64,000 bases of DNA from Pictodentalium vernedei (lineage: Eukaryota; Mollusca; Scaphopoda; Dentaliida; Dentaliidae): contig CM062294.1 in NCBI GenBank assembly GCA_031216915.1, forward strand, positions 29,403,128 to 29,467,127, written 5' to 3'. Below, one piece after another: positions 33,631 through 44,390 of this stretch. Every line of letters starts with the position of its first letter. The first letter of the stretch is position 1. The position numbers and the translations under genes were made by a program. The notes under the pieces are model-generated. The model had not been told where the DNA came from, did not search any database, and saw only the letters and a list, made by a program, of their open reading frames with translations.

Positions 33631-35470
33631 TTTGGCTCAACTTTGGTGAAGCCAAATTTGAGGTATTGTCAAGGCACGTCGTCCGTCCGTCTGTCCGTCC
33701 GTCATGCCGTACACACGGCCCAAGGTAGAGGTCGTATTTATGAACCGATCTTTACGAAACTTCTCGGGCAGGCCTGGAAATAATTTTTTTTTGGTGCATC
33801 GGTCATAATGACCGGCTCTATAATGATCGGATCGGTCATACAGTAACCCGGGTCGGTCATATTTTTTGGCTTCCAAATCAAACATTAACTAGGGCAAAAC
33901 CCACGTAAATTATGTTGGGCTAACGTCGTAACGATATACAAAATATTAGGGCCTACCTGCATTCAATTTTATTGAAATGACACGTAACTTTTATAACATT
34001 AAACTGCATGATGGGGATGTCTTCAGTCCGCAAAGCACTTTTTTTTTTGAAATGTTAACAACTGGACTCCAATGCGACAATTTCTTTGAAATTGAATGCT
34101 GAACATCTCTGCACATGGAGCCTGGACGTCTCACCACTGGGAAATCTGGCTCCTGGTCAAAACCTACCCCATCATTTTCGGTACCAGGTAACCTCGGCAC
34201 AAATAAAATCGCCACTTGCAAATCTGTCACCTGAGTTAAAACTGGTTATATTTTTCTGGAAGTATTACTGAATTACTGTAAAGTTTCCAGAAATTATGAC
34301 AAGTTCTGCTCACAGTCTTCAAAGAAAGTATATTACACAAAGGAAAGGAAAGAGGAGGAGATCATCTGGTTCGATTTGCGAAGAACATACATGGAAAAAA
34401 ATAGAGTACAAATGAGTTTCAGTTTCGTTTGCGAAAGGAGCGTCTCTCATTTATAAATCTGTCTTATGTTTTGCGATTTTGTATTTGTATTTATTTTAGA
34501 GAATATATTCGAATGTGGAAATTATTCACCATCAACAGCCATAATTAATGATTCAGAACACAATGTCTCATGTGAAAAATTAATATATTTGGGAGAAAAA
34601 TGCGCCGGCCATTCATGACCGATTGGATACAGTTAGCGCCGGTCACATCGACATTTCGTGGTGGTCACTGTCCATGACCGACCACTTATTTCCAGGCCTG
34701 TTCTTGGGTACCTTTGTTATCACTGTGGGATGAGATCGAGTGTTTTGGGGTCCGGTCCGAAATTCAAGATGGCCGCTGGCAGCCATTTTATACAAAATTA
34801 GGTGCTATCAGATTTTTTGCGCAGAACGTCCATATGAAAGCTCTGATTTGAATAATTTTTTGTATGAATGTTTAGTACCATGGGACACATCACATATAAT
34901 ACAGAATTTTTTCTCGTGCGTAAATTATGCAAATTAGACTAACTTTGATTTATTTAGTGTTACTTTCAGCACTGTAAGTACAAATGCCAATATGACTCGG
35001 GCTAGAGGCCGTATTTATGAACCAATCTTTACAAAACTTCTTGGGTACTTTTGTTATCACCGTGGGATGAGAATGAGTGTTTTTGGGTCTGGTCTGAAAT
35101 TCAAGATGGCTGCTGGCAGCTATTTTGTACAAAATTAGGTGTAATCAGATTTTTGCACAGAACTTCCATATGAAAGCGCTGATTTGAATAATTTTTTGTG
35201 TGAATGTTTAGTATCATGGGATACATCACATATAATACAGGCTTTTTTTCTCGTTCATAAATTATGCCAATTAGACTAACTTTGATCTATTTAATGTTAC
35301 TTTCAGCACTGTAACTGCAAATGCCAATACGGCTCGGGCTAGAGGCTGTATTTATGAACTGATCTTTACGAAACTTCTTGGGTACCTTTGTTATCACCGT
35401 GGGACGAGAACAAGTGGTTTTGGGTGCGGTCCAAAATTCAAGATGGCCACCAGCAGCCATTTTGTACTTT
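33631..35470. repeat. pearl-like element, family A (long copy, three ~305-bp units)
   Basis: Head GGCTCAACTTTGGTGAAGCC-AAATTTGAGG, then GTCCGTCCGTCTGTCCGTCC, then units with GAGGC-GTATTTATGAACCG, TTACGAAACTTCT, GGGTACCTTTGTTATCACCG, AAATTCAAGATGGC and ATACATCACATATAATACA. The first unit is interrupted by the hAT element at 33769-34700. Confidence 0.85.
33769..34700. mobile_element. hAT-type non-autonomous element, 932 bp
   Basis: Perfect 15-bp inverted ends CAGGCCTGGAAATAA; 8-bp duplication TTCTCGGG / TTCTTGGG (one mismatch) that rejoins the host repeat's CTTCTTGGGTACC. Clusters of GGTCAT/ATGACC lie just inside both ends, as is usual in hAT. No transposase is seen. Confidence 0.92.
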
Positions 35471-35826
35471 AGCCATTAGTTATTAGTATAAAAATATGAT
35501 AAATTTAATGTAATTTGTATATTTTTTATACTTACCAATGGCCCATGAGAGGGCACTCATACCTCCCCATTGAGTTATTATTTAGTTCGCTCATCTACAA
35601 AGAATGATGTTGGCACCAATTCCGGTCTCTTCCTGACTGCTGCGCATGTGCAGATGGTAAAAGTATGGAGGGCCAGATAGGACTTTTAATTTTCGGTATT
35701 GAATGCACATTTTAGGGATTGGGGAGTTCAAAATTTGTGTTTGGCCCTTGATAATAACGAGTTTGCACCAGCTAAGTCTGGGCCATTGGTAAGTATAAAA
35801 AATATACAAATTACTTTAAATATATC
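35470..35826 (+). mobile_element. DIRS-like 3'-end fragment (internal complementary region plus right terminal repeat)
   Basis: Matches the last ~350 bp of copies 1 and 2: TTTGTATATTTTTTATACTT near 35515, then the right terminal repeat, then GGGCCATTGGTAAGTATAAA and AAATATACAAATTACT. No internal region remains; it is a truncated fossil. Confidence 0.75.
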
Positions 35827-35829
35827 ATT

Positions 35830-38093
35830 TTTAGCTCAACTTGACAAAGTCAAGATGAGCTATTGCCATCACTTCTCGTCCGTCGGCGTACGTATGTACG
35901 TACATTAGTACGTACATCCACAATTTCTTTTGGCACACCTCACAGGTCGCATTTATGATCAGATCGCTTTGAAACTTGGTACGCTTATTTGGAGTGACCT
36001 CTAGATGGGAGCTATCAATTTTCTTTAATTTCCGTCAAAAAATGTGGCCGCGGCCAACGTTCTTAGAACTTTGTTTAGTCAGACCTCAATATTTCCCTTT
36101 GGCACAACCTACAGGGCACATTTATGCTCAGATTGCTTTGAAACCTGGCATGCTTGTTTGGGGTGACCTCTAGATGGGTGCTATTGATTTTCTTTAATTT
36201 CCGTCAAAAAATGTTGCCGTGGCCAACATTCTTAGAACTTAGTTTGGTCAGACCTCAATATTTCCCCTTGGCACACCCTACAGGGCACATTTAGGATCGG
36301 ATTGCCTTGAAACCTGGCATGCTTATTTGGAGTGACCTCTAGATGGGAGCTATCGATTTTCTTCCATTTCCGTCGAAAAATGTTGCCGCGGCCAATGTTC
36401 TTAGAAATTAGTTTAGGCAGACCTCAATATTTCCCTTTGGCACACCCTACAGGGCACATTTATGATGGAATTGCTTTGAAACATGGCATGCTTGTTCGGG
36501 GTGACCTCTAGATGGGGGCTATCGATTTTCTTCCATTTCCGTTTGTCAAAAAATGTTGCTGCTGGCAACAATCTTTGAACTAAGTTTAGTCAGGCATCAA
36601 TATATTCCTTTGGCATGCCCTACAGGGCACATTTATGATCAGATTGGTTTGAAACTTTGTATGCTTGTTTGGGGTTACCTCTAGATGGGAGCTATCGATT
36701 TTCTTCGATTTCCGTCAAAAAATGTTGCCACTGGCAATGACCTTCGATGAACTTAGTAAAAACTTAGTGCAGTTAAGCTTCAGTATTTCCCTTTGACATG
36801 CTCTGCAGGGCACATTTATGATTGGATCGCTTGCAAACTTGGTGTGCTTGTGTGGGGTGACATCCATGTGGGAGCTGTCGATTTTTTTCCGTTTCTGTCA
36901 ATAAATGTTGCCACTGACCTTTGAACTTAGTTTAGTCAGACTTCAATATTTCCCTTTAACACACTCTTCAGGGCACATTTATGATCGGATCACTTTGAAA
37001 TTTGGTATGTGTGTTCGGGGTGACCTCTAGATGTGAGCTATTGCTTTTTTTCATTTCCATAAAAAATTATTGTCGTTATCACCAGCCTTTGAACTTACTG
37101 CATTTGTGCATCAACTTATCCCTTTTGCACTCTCTGCAGGGTATATTTATGAATTTCCATAAACCCCCCCCCCCCCCCCCCAAAAACCATTGCCACAAGC
37201 AATGACCTTCTACTTAGTGCATTTGTGCATTAACATCTTCCATTGGCATGCCTCAGAGGGCACATTCATTATCAGGTTGTTTTGAAACTTTGTATGCTTA
37301 TCCAGGGCGACAAAGATAAGAGCTATTGATTTTCTTTTCATTTCCATCAAAAACTGTTGCTGTTAGCAACAATCTTTGAATTTATTGCATTTGTACGTGC
37401 ATCAACATTCTTTGACCTGGCCTACAGGCCACATTTATCATAGGATTGTTTGTGAACTTGGTGTGCTCATTAGGCAAGACCTTTAGATAAGAGCTATTGA
37501 ATAGCATTCATTTCTGTGAAAAAAGTTGCCATTTACAATAACCTCTGAACATACTGCATTTGTGTATCAACATTCTTTGACATGGCATGCAGGCCACATT
37601 TATCATAGGATTGTTTTTGAACTTGGTGTGCTCATTAGGCAAGACCTTTAGATAAGAGCTATTGAATAGCATTCATTTCTGTGAAAAAAGTTGCCATTTA
37701 CAATAACCTCTGAACATACTGCATTTGTGTATCAACATTCTTTGACATGGCATGCAGGCCACATTTATCATAGGATTGTTTTTGAACTTGGTGTGCTCAT
37801 TAGGCAAGACCTTTAGATAAGAGCTATTGAATAGCATTCATTTCTGTGAAAAAAGTTGCCATTTACAATAACCTCTGAACATACTGCATTTGTGTATCAA
37901 CATTCTTCCTTTAGCCAGTCTTACAGATTACATTTAAAAATGCATGGATTACTCTGACGTTGTGCACACACAATACTGTTATGTTGAAATTTCATCAAAT
38001 AACATTGGTACCAATGATCTTCAATTTTACCATTTCCTTTATAACTTACCAAGTTCAAGTTGAGCTACAGTGTCATTGACACTTTCATTTAGA
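35830..38093. repeat. pearl-like element, family D, about 12 tandem units of ~165-195 bp
   Basis: The head AGCTCAACTTGACAAAGTCA-AGATGAGCTATTGCC is inverted to the right end GTTCAAGTTGAGCT (38052-38066). Next to the head lies CGTACGTATGTACGTACATT. Units carry CCTACAGGGCACATTTATGA, GGGTGACCTCTAGATGGGAG and CAAAAAATGTTGCC. The last three units (37420-37905) are almost identical at about 167 bp. A C tract lies at 37165-37180. Confidence 0.87.
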
Positions 38094-38677
38094 CTTATCC
38101 CCCCTTTTTACTTTGAAAATTCACTGTTCGCCTCGTAAAATAGCCAATTTTTTGTCTGTTCTCCCATTTCAGGTTTGGGTTATCAGATTTCAATGAAATT
38201 TGAAATGCAGATTGTTTATGGAAAGGATTTCAATTCAGTCATGTCCCTGCAGTAAAACAAAAAAAATACTTTCAAATTACCTCCCCACATGTGGCATTAT
38301 GTTAGGTTTGTGTTATTAGATTTTAATGAAATTTGGAATGAAGATTGTTTATGGGAATAGCTTTCACAGTATCATGATTTCTTGTTTGACATATAATTCA
38401 CAGGCAAGCTTATAGTAAATGTCCTTACTAGAGTTTAATTCTTAAGGACCATAACAAATCTAATTTAGATGAATTTCTTGTATAACAAGTACATACAGAA
38501 CGCATGTTCTAACATACATGCTTTTGGTGGTCTTGCTGATGGAAGTTACAGTGTCTTGCCAGTGGTTCCTTGCGAAGTCTTGGCAACCTTTATAGGAAAC
38601 CAAGACTTCATTAGACACCATTGCTATTATGAGAGAGTTAAAAATAAGTAGCATGCTTCAGGCCTTAAAAGGACATA
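38094..38677. other. intron 2, weak two-unit repeat
   Basis: TTATCAGATTTCAATGAAAT (38178) and TTATTAGATTTTAATGAAAT (38308) head two ~130-bp units with AGATTGTTTATGG. The rest is unassigned. Confidence 0.5.
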
Positions 38678-38945
38678 CAGTAAAACCTGTCTTGAGAGAC
38701 CACTGTCTTGAGAGACCAGCTGTCTTGAGAGACCACCTGCCTTGAGAGACCACATCTGCCAGGCACCAATTGGTTTTACTCTATAATGGGTCTGCTATGG
38801 GAGACCACATGTCTTGAGAGACCACTGTGACCTGGTACCAACTTGTGTTTTTATGCCATAATGGACCTGTCTTGAGAGACCGCCCCTTTGAAGACTGAAA
38901 CCATGACAAAAACTTTTTACCTGTTCTGGAATTGGAAACTCCATT

Positions 38946-39842
38946 ATGGTTATACTGACATACTTAAAAGTATTAAAAGCTCTTAATTGGGTTTCAATTG
39001 CTATCCAGTCAATCTTAATTATGGAAACACTGGAACTACCAGTGCGATTGAAGAGAACGATAGCAGCTCTGGGCGTCTCTTGCCCTATCACCTGGACTAT
39101 CCAGGAGATAGGCAAGAGCGTTCATCTGAACCTTGAATTCAAGGTTGAAGAAGAAAAAGAATTACCACCCTCCTCGGGGAGAGGTAGCACCTTTGATAGG
39201 AGGATCCCCTCTCTCACTGGTCCTCACCCGAGTAGGTCAGGAGGCCCTGAAAAGAGAAGAAAGAAGAGCCCGTCCACCAAGCGGAGGGATTCCCGATGCT
39301 TGGAGGCATTCTTGGAGATGAAGAAAGAGAACGGTGAGGAAATGAAAGAGCCAGAGGCGGCCACCACTTCCTCTCCCACTTCCACTCCCACAGACAGCCC
39401 CATCCAAATGCCGGCTTCCCAGCCGGTATTGTCGGATATGGAAGAGCCGGTGGAGACTGAGGTGGAAATGGAAGCTGCCTTCTCGCCTCTTCCTGATCCC
39501 CACTCACCTCTTCCTTCTAAACCAGAATGCCAGGACACGGACAACAGGCTGGAGAACATCTTAAACAAAATACAAGCGGACCTTCACAGGCAAGAGATGG
39601 ACAGGAAGTACCAACTACTCCTCCGACAAATCGAAGAAGCCAATAAACTAATAGACGCCAGAAACCTACAACAACAAAAGACTCAGCAATCACCCACAAC
39701 CACTCCAGACTCGGCTAGGACCAGACCCTACAAAACTCACCAACCACCATCAGGCAGCCCACCAACAACACCAACTACCACTGTCTCTCCTTCCAAACCT
39801 CCACCTCTGAAAAAGAAGCAGAAAAGACACAAGCGCCGCTAA
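38946..39842 (+). CDS. uncharacterised 298-residue protein, transposon-borne
   Basis: Single uninterrupted frame from ATG 38946 to TAA. Residues about 41-66 contain ITWTIQEIGKSVHLNLEF. Residues 103-123 are basic and then helical (KRRKKSPSTKRRDSRCLEAF). Residues 130-195 are acidic and Pro/Ser/Thr-rich; residues 199-245 are predicted helical or coiled-coil (NRLENILNKIQADLHRQEMD). The C-terminus is Pro/Thr-rich and ends KKKQKRHKRR, a likely nuclear-type basic cluster. No transposase, RT or known catalytic motif is seen. It resembles low-complexity ORFs that accompany repeats in marine invertebrates, from memory only. Base composition is clearly richer in G+C than the surroundings. The start codon is uncertain. 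Confidence 0.55.
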   Translation: MVILTYLKVLKALNWVSIAIQSILIMETLELPVRLKRTIAALGVSCPITWTIQEIGKSVHLNLEFKVEEEKELPPSSGRGSTFDRRIPSLTGPHPSRSGGPEKRRKKSPSTKRRDSRCLEAFLEMKKENGEEMKEPEAATTSSPTSTPTDSPIQMPASQPVLSDMEEPVETEVEMEAAFSPLPDPHSPLPSKPECQDTDNRLENILNKIQADLHRQEMDRKYQLLLRQIEEANKLIDARNLQQQKTQQSPTTTPDSARTRPYKTHQPPSGSPPTTPTTTVSPSKPPPLKKKQKRHKRR

Positions 39843-40272
39843 CAACCCACAACGTCTCATCCTTTACCACGGTCTGACACTTCAAAATTCTACAGATAAT
39901 GAGGGTCGAAAGGGGCTTGCTCCCCAAATTGTCCCTGTGCGTCTTTGGCGCGCAAAACCATTCGATTCAATTGCTATTCAGTTGCATAACTCATTAAAGA
40001 TTGAGATGTTTTTATAAGACCCCTGTGAAAAGATTAGGATTATTGCTGAATAAACAATTTCATACATACCTGAAATGTGACAGATAGGATTATAAAAATA
40101 AATGTGTGTTGAAAATCTTCAATGAAGATTTTCAACACTAATTTATTTTTATAATTTTTATAACAGTCCATTTCAATTTGTTACAAAAACTTCATAAAAA
40201 AGAACAACTACAAAGTAATTACAAAAATCCATTATTCTCCATTTCTGAATTTTGTGGTTGGTTATTCACTGA
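39843..40272. other. 3' flank of the 298-codon ORF, with foldback
   Basis: A possible polyadenylation signal AATAAA near 40052, then a foldback (about 40094-40151) with arms TGTTGAAAATCTTC / GAAGATTTTCAACA extended by AAATAAAT on each side. Confidence 0.6.
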
Positions 40273-40363
40273 CTTGAGAGAACCTGTTATGAGAGACCAC
40301 CTGTCTTTAGAGACCACTTCTGTGTGGCCCAAAGGGCGGTCTCTTAAGACAGGTTCTACTGTA

Positions 40364-41580
40364 TTCAAAATCTATGACAAGAATCAGTTTAACATTTTCC
40401 AACAATCGAAGTTGATTGTCATTGTTTTCTTTTCAAGTATCATTTGATTCTTCTCGCATGAATTTTACCTCTTTATCCAATGAGGACGATCTAAAAATTT
40501 ATTATTCAAAATATTACTTTTTAAACAGTCCTGGAAATGAGACGGGTGCGAGTGCAATTGCTCCCCTCAGCACCCGTGATTTCTTTTTAACGGGAGCTAA
40601 AAAATGCAATCGTTGAAAAATATTGTGGAGCACTAATATATGGGGAGGGCATAATTATAAATGTGTGTTGTTTTGAGAAAGCAGCACACTGGCCAGTGGC
40701 AAGTTACTGTCATAATTCAGCAATTCCGTATACATTTAATCCTTTGGACACTAGTGGTATTTGCCATGAAGTTCAATGACAGCAGTTAGAAGAGTACATA
40801 TTTTATTATTTGGGGTAGACCAATCAATTTTTTATTTAGTTTAAACAGTATTTATTACAAAAAAGGCAAACGATAACAGAGATATATTGCAAACATTAAT
40901 GTGAATTCGGCAGTAAGCTGTAAGCTTATACAAGGCCGTTTCCACAAACACAAGATCACAAAGATTTGTCAATGACAATAGCAGGTATGAGAATTAAGTA
41001 CAAACAGTCTTTATCTGCATTATACAAGCGTTTGAAAAGCGACATTAACTAATCTTGTATAGAAACAGTCAGGGATGGGTTGAGCCGCAAGAAAAGTTGG
41101 AAAGCGTGGGGTGGATACATTCATTGCGTAGAGTTATTTATTTGTGTCTATAATCACACACCTATGCAAAATGACTAAACATGGCGTAAGATGGAAATAT
41201 AATCAAGTTAACTCCAATCATTCGCAACCCAAGATGCCAAATCGGAGGACTTCCACCCAAACATTGGTAACAGTGTCTCATTTGATCAGTAAGACTTTGC
41301 CTGTTTACCACTGTAACCCTGCATATTTACTGAACAGCCATCCTATTTGATAACGTTATGACACAATTGCTGGAAAGCAGCCGCTCAGATTCAAATGGTT
41401 AAGGTTTCTGGTGTTTGGTGACAGTATTCTCTCGAAAATTCATATACTAATATTTTACGTGTGCAAATTATTCTCGTCTCTGATTTCACGGGAGTTTAAA
41501 ATTGCACCTAGCAATTTTGTTCATTTCCATCTCTGTTTAAAATTTTAAAACAATTTCAAAACCACACATCAGATATGTTT
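40364..41580. other. intron 2, mostly unassigned
   Basis: About 40466-40520 resembles one end of the piggyBac-like MITE (CCTCTTTATCCAATGAGGACG, then AAAATTTATTATTCAAAATA). Nothing else recognised. Confidence 0.5.
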
Positions 41581-41985
41581 TTTTTATGCCCCTGACCTCC
41601 GAAGGAGGATTTCTGTGGTATAGTGGTATCCGTCTGTCCATCCATATATCTGTACAAACGTTTTGGATTTTACTTTCAAAGCCATCAGTCAGATTTCGAT
41701 CTCCTTTGGTATGCTGATAGACCTGTATGGGGTTACAGATATGCACAAGGAATGGGTTCCGTCCTATAATTGTTCCCCAAGTTTTGGCACTTTTTCACCC
41801 ATTCAACTTAAGTTAACTTTTCTGCCCTACAATGACTTCAAGGCTACTTCGAACATGCCTACGGATCACAGGCAGTGAGTGGCCCATGCTTTGTGAAGCC
41901 CTTGTTGGTAATGTTTTGAAAACAAATTTTTTTTTCTTCTGTTGAAATTGTAAATTATGTAGGTGGATGTGGCCAATTTGTTAGG
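41581..41985. repeat. pearl-like element, family H, and half a piggyBac-like MITE
   Basis: The head TATGCCCCTGACCTCC-GAAGGAGG leads into GTATCCGTCTGTCCATCC and one body unit to about 41880. About 41907-41985 matches the right arm of the piggyBac-like MITE (TTCTTCTGTTGAAATTG, GTGGATGTGGCCAATTTGTT-AGGTAA). Confidence 0.6.
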
Positions 41986-42643
41986 TAAGTAAGCAAGTAC
42001 AGTATCGCTGCTGTGCACTGGTCATAATCCATGTGTGGCCAGTAATGTCCATGCATGTGTTTACCTTGTAATACAAATAGTCATCAGCAAAATTTTAATG
42101 AACCCCTTGAGACTTTAATTATCGTGACGTTCAAATGTCAATGGGAATTCAGTTTCTTCAACGTTTTTCATGATGCGACGTCAAACATCGGAAAGTACCA
42201 ATAACAAGATATTTTTCACATTAGTGATTATCTGGTTGAGGGCCAGATTATTTTTGAGGGCCTGAATTTGTTATTCGGAACTTGTTTTATTACAAATTAT
42301 TGGAGAGTGCCCACAGGCACTCTCCAATAATTTGTAATATAACAAATGTTTATAAAATAAGTATTATTTGTGTTTGACTAAATATGAAATATAAGAAAGG
42401 AGATTATTGAATTTTGCTCTGGTATCTTCATTTTTTGAAAGCCCTAATGGTGGCTTCCAGCACTCAACCAGTTAAGAAGTCTCGACAGCAGGATTATATT
42501 AGTATTTTAAGTTACGATAACATTTGGCTCAACGGTTATCACTGAGCACTATTTGGGAGAAAATATGAATTTGAGGTTAAAACTTTAAAACTTCGAAAAA
42601 TAATAACAAAACAAATGACCACGAAGTATCAACGTGCTTGTTT
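41986..42643. repeat. unassigned with a 24-bp perfect hairpin
   Basis: Arms at 42288-42311 and 42316-42339 (AAATTATTGGAGAGTGCC core), 4-nt loop. A second copy of the same hairpin type is at 45470-45515. Confidence 0.85.
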
Positions 42644-42800
42644 GATTTCGTATGTAATAACACATACAAATATATCAAGGGTTAAATTAAACAAAAGATT
42701 TCGTACGTAATAACATGTACAAAAGTATGAAAGGGTTAAATTAAACAAACGATTTCGCACGTAATAACTTGTACAAAAGTATCAAAGGGTTAACTAAACA
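42644..42800. repeat. 53-54-bp tandem repeat, three copies
   Basis: Units start GATTTCGTA/CGTAATAAC at 42644, 42697 and 42751, each containing GTACAAAAGTAT-AAGGGTTAA. Confidence 0.85.
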
Positions 42801-43220
42801 CCAGGTTGTAAAATTTTTGATGATTATTTCTTTACTTAGTGTTTGGAATCTAATAATATCACATGAAACGTCGTTAATTTCGATGTAACAACCCATGTCT
42901 TATTTCCTGATTATCAACTAGTGTTTAATCGGCACATGGTCCCATAGCAGCATCATTGTATTCTTGTGTGTAGTTCACATGACGTCAATTACGACAACAG
43001 GTGCAAGTAAAGCGCATTCATGACGTCATGGTGTGAAGCATCTGAGCCAACAAACTGATTGTCGGTTGTTTTGGGAAAATTTAGCGACAATGAATTAAAT
43101 ACCCGGTAAAAAGTGTAAAAAACATTCGAAAATTCATATGATATACAGAATCTTTAACTCGTGATGTTTGGATATAAGATTTTTTGAAACTCGTTTGATG
43201 AATTCGATTCACAACTTGCC
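42801..43220. other. unassigned intron sequence
   Basis: Nothing recognised; two GACGTCA-type sites near 42980 and 43020. Confidence 0.5.
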
Positions 43221-43223
43221 TAA

Positions 43224-43469
43224 CCCTTTACCCAATGCAGACGATATCAAAATTTATTATTTTAAATATAATTTTTTCAAATTTTTCAAAAAATTTCAAC
43301 AAAACCATATCATGTGACCCCTCGCTGGAACGAGCTCGTACGAGCGAGCTCGTTCCAGAGAGGGGTCACATGATATGGTTTTGTTGAAATGTTTAGAAAA
43401 ATAATATTTTTCCAGCTGCTGAATTTGCACATTACGCGGGCGGATGCGGGCGATTTGTTGGGTAAAGGA
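43224..43469. mobile_element. piggyBac-like foldback MITE
   Basis: CCCTTTACCCAATGC...TTGGGTAAAGGA; flanks CTAA (left, one change) and TTAA (43470-43473). It ends 51 bp before the exon 3 acceptor. Confidence 0.9.
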
Positions 43470-43520
43470 TTAATAACAATATAATACTGTAGAGACATTT
43501 ATCATTTTTTGAAATCACAG

Positions 43521-43678
43521 ATTGAAATCTACAAAAGTAAAAGAGAAGGGAAGAGCTGTTGTATCAAAAGCTGGATATGCTCTTTATAGTTCGGAATCAG
43601 AAGATCATCTAACAGCGGTTAGAAGAGATATGGACCAATGTACTCGACTAGTAACTCTACTTGCACAAAAAAAATATG
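43521..43678 (+). CDS. CCDC14: CCDC14-like gene, coding exon 3 (signature exon)
   Basis: The acceptor is TTTGAAATCACAG and the donor ATG|GTAGTT. It enters in phase 2, as exon 2 left it, and leaves in phase 1. It encodes VVSKAGYALYSSESEDHLTA then VRRDMDQCTRLVTLLAQKKY. The GYALYS-(S/T)-(D/E)-SED block followed by a Leu-rich helix with a conserved Cys recalls the N-terminus of vertebrate CCDC14, a centriolar-satellite protein linked to control of centriole duplication. That identification is from memory of the family. Intron 2 before it is about 20 kb and holds most of the repeats in the window. Confidence 0.7.
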
Positions 43679-43736
43679 GTAGTTATGATTTTATTTTTTC
43701 TTTGATGTATGACTTATGTTCTCGAATTTATTTTCA

Positions 43737-44054
43737 ATGGATATAAAGATATGTTTCTTGTTTCTCAGGTCACTTTTTCTTAAAAATTGTAAATTGGAAA
43801 TTAAATACAAATCTTTATATTTTTCTTCCAAAGTTCTTTAATTTTTATGAATAAAAAATAAAGCTTTTCTTCACTGCAGTGAAATTGTATATCCTCGTAT
43901 GGATATAAAGATATGTTTCTTGTTTCTCAGGTCACTTTATCTTAAAAATTGTAAATTGAATACAAATCTTTATATTTTCCTTCCAAAGTTCTTTAATTTT
44001 TAGGAATAGAAAATAAAGCTTTTCTTCACTGCAGTGATAATTGTATATCCTCAT
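43737..44054. repeat. tandem duplication of ~160 bp in intron 3
   Basis: TGGATATAAAGATATGTTTC...ACTGCAGTGAAATTGTATATCC is immediately repeated from 43900 with small changes. It starts about 60 bp after exon 3, and the copied segment begins with the intron's own early sequence. Confidence 0.93.
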
Positions 44055-44390
44055 ATGCACCCCACCCCTCCTTGTATTTCTAGGGAGTGCAAATCAGACA
44101 CTGAAACAGGGCCCCGGTTTTACTCAATGACCCCAGCCACTGCGGCCAGCTCCCATTTAAAAAAAAGACAGAAAAATCCCTGATCCTCTAGTACAAGGGT
44201 TGTTTTTTTTTGTTTTGAGGGTTCATAATCCACAGAATAGGAAGTGTTGCTTTTCTTGAATGTCTTCAAGTGAAGCCTCAACATATTCTATCCATTTTCA
44301 TGATTTGAACCAAATACCAGATTGAATACTACAAGCCCATATTTGTGCTTCCCTGAACATCACTTTTAACTGGTTGAGAGCTTAAAGCCA
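44055..44390. other. unassigned intron sequence
   Basis: Nothing recognised. Confidence 0.5.

Larger units (their letters stand above)
38678..40361 (+). mobile_element. TIR element (TA-flanked, 1.68 kb) carrying a 298-codon ORF
   Basis: CAGTAAAACCTGTCTTGAGA at the left is inverted to TCTTAAGACAGGTTCTACTG at the right; TA at 38676-38677 and 40362-40363. CTTGAGAGACCAC is repeated in tandem inside the left end (38690-38880) and in variant form inside the right (40273-40315). The ORF does not look like a transposase, so either the element captured the sequence or a retroelement piece inserted into it. Confidence 0.8.

Noticed and set aside
39214-39568. Three minus-strand frames opposite the 298-codon ORF
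   Set aside because: Shadow frames in a G+C-richer coding stretch; the plus frame is longer and protein-like.
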